Origin: an uncultured Holophagaceae bacterium
GTDB taxonomy: Bacteria; Acidobacteriota; Holophagae; Holophagales; Holophagaceae
Reading direction: 5' to 3'
NCBI GenBank assembly: GCA_903876615.1
Contig: CAIRAS010000525.1
Location: 1-5,902, forward strand
Length of the DNA stretch: 5,902 nucleotides
Below are positions 5,494 to 5,902 of this stretch, in pieces. The notes under the pieces are model-generated. The model ran no database searches and had not been told where the DNA came from. It saw only the letters and a program-made list of their open reading frames with translations. The translations under genes and the position numbers were made by a program. Numbering within the stretch: position 1 is the first letter of the stretch; each line of letters starts with the position of its first letter.

Positions 5494-5902
5494 AGTGCGC
5501 CCCGCCCTGGCTCAGCTCCATCAGCACACCACCGGTCTCAGCCGGGTGGATGAAGGCCACGCGGCAGCCGTGGGCGCCGTTGCGGGGGGCCGAGTCGATC
5601 ATGCGCACGCCCTTGGCCAGCAGCGATGCCACGGCGGCATCGATGTCATCGACCTCGAAGCAGACGTGGTGGATGCCAGGGCCCCGCTTCGCCAGGAACT
5701 TGCCGATGGGCCCTTCCGGATCGGTGCTCTCCAGGTATTCCAGGGTGCTGGGCCCCACCGGGAAGAAGGCTGTCTTCACCTTCTGCTCGGCCACTTCCTC
5801 CGTGTGCTCCGCCGTCATGTCGAAGAGGCGGGCCATGCGGGCCATGGCCTCGTCCAGTCCCGGCGCCGCGATGCCCAGGTGGTTGATGCGCAGCAGTTTC
5901 AT
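5492..5902 (-). CDS. mce: methylmalonyl-CoA epimerase (VOC/glyoxalase fold)
   Basis: Interconverts the (2R) and (2S) epimers of methylmalonyl-CoA, linking propionyl-CoA and succinyl-CoA in the cytoplasm together with methylmalonyl-CoA mutase and a carboxylase or decarboxylase. The 136 residues match the usual bacterial enzyme. Two VOC beta-alpha-beta modules can be seen. Metal ligands expected for the family are present: His8 (INHLGIA), Gln40 (AEQKVKTAFF), one of His78/His79 (GPGIHHVCFEV) and Glu129 (GGVLMEL). DIDAAVASLLAKGVRMID (86-103) and HPAETGGVL (119-127) are typical of this enzyme rather than glyoxalase I. The ATG is complemented by the last three bases of the window, so its upstream signals are unseen and a longer N-terminus cannot be excluded, although MKLLRINHLGIA is a natural start. 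Mutase genes are not in view. Confidence 0.93.
   Translation of the reverse strand: MKLLRINHLGIAAPGLDEAMARMARLFDMTAEHTEEVAEQKVKTAFFPVGPSTLEYLESTDPEGPIGKFLAKRGPGIHHVCFEVDDIDAAVASLLAKGVRMIDSAPRNGAHGCRVAFIHPAETGGVLMELSQGGAH

Overview
This is a 5.9 kb stretch of GC-rich bacterial chromosome, tightly packed with genes. It suggests a Gram-negative-type bacterium. Two proteins carry Sec signal peptides, one gene is a type IV pilus/type II secretion prepilin peptidase, and one is methylmalonyl-CoA epimerase. The combination and composition would fit Acidobacteriota of the Holophaga/Geothrix kind. That placement is an impression from protein style, not something the sequence proves.

Layout, left to right. 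Positions 1-951 (+) are the 3' end of dnaE, the replicative DNA polymerase III alpha subunit. After an 82 bp gap, serine O-acetyltransferase (cysE, 1034-1933, +) is joined by an ATGA overlap to a small four-helix membrane protein of the PF04020 'phage holin' family (1930-2334, +). Facing them, only 6 bp away, is a secreted cyclophilin-type prolyl isomerase (2341-2961, -). It diverges from the prepilin peptidase pilD (3028-3942, +) across a 66 bp spacer that contains an inverted repeat of Shine-Dalgarno-like sequence.

After pilD comes a self-contained type II toxin-antitoxin cassette. It has a near-consensus sigma-70 promoter (TTGACA, 16 nt, TATAGT), an inverted repeat lying over the -10 box, an AbrB/MazE-fold antitoxin (4028-4270, +) and a PIN-domain (VapC-type) RNase toxin (4267-4662, +) that overlaps the antitoxin by ATGA. 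The cassette runs tail to tail into an apparent two-gene minus-strand operon: methylmalonyl-CoA epimerase (5492-5902) followed by a secreted alpha/beta-hydrolase esterase (4694-5482). The two stop codons at that junction lie in the arms of one 8 bp inverted repeat.

Functionally this is mostly housekeeping: replication, cysteine synthesis, envelope protein folding, pilin processing and propionate/succinate metabolism, with one accessory toxin-antitoxin module. No RNA genes, CRISPR arrays, insertion sequences or attachment sites were seen, and no intergenic stretch exceeds 82 bp. I do not see convincing evidence for a novel multi-gene system. The most interesting items are the promoter/operator architecture of the toxin-antitoxin module, the symmetrical element between the divergent genes, and the coupling of a PF04020 membrane protein to serine acetyltransferase.
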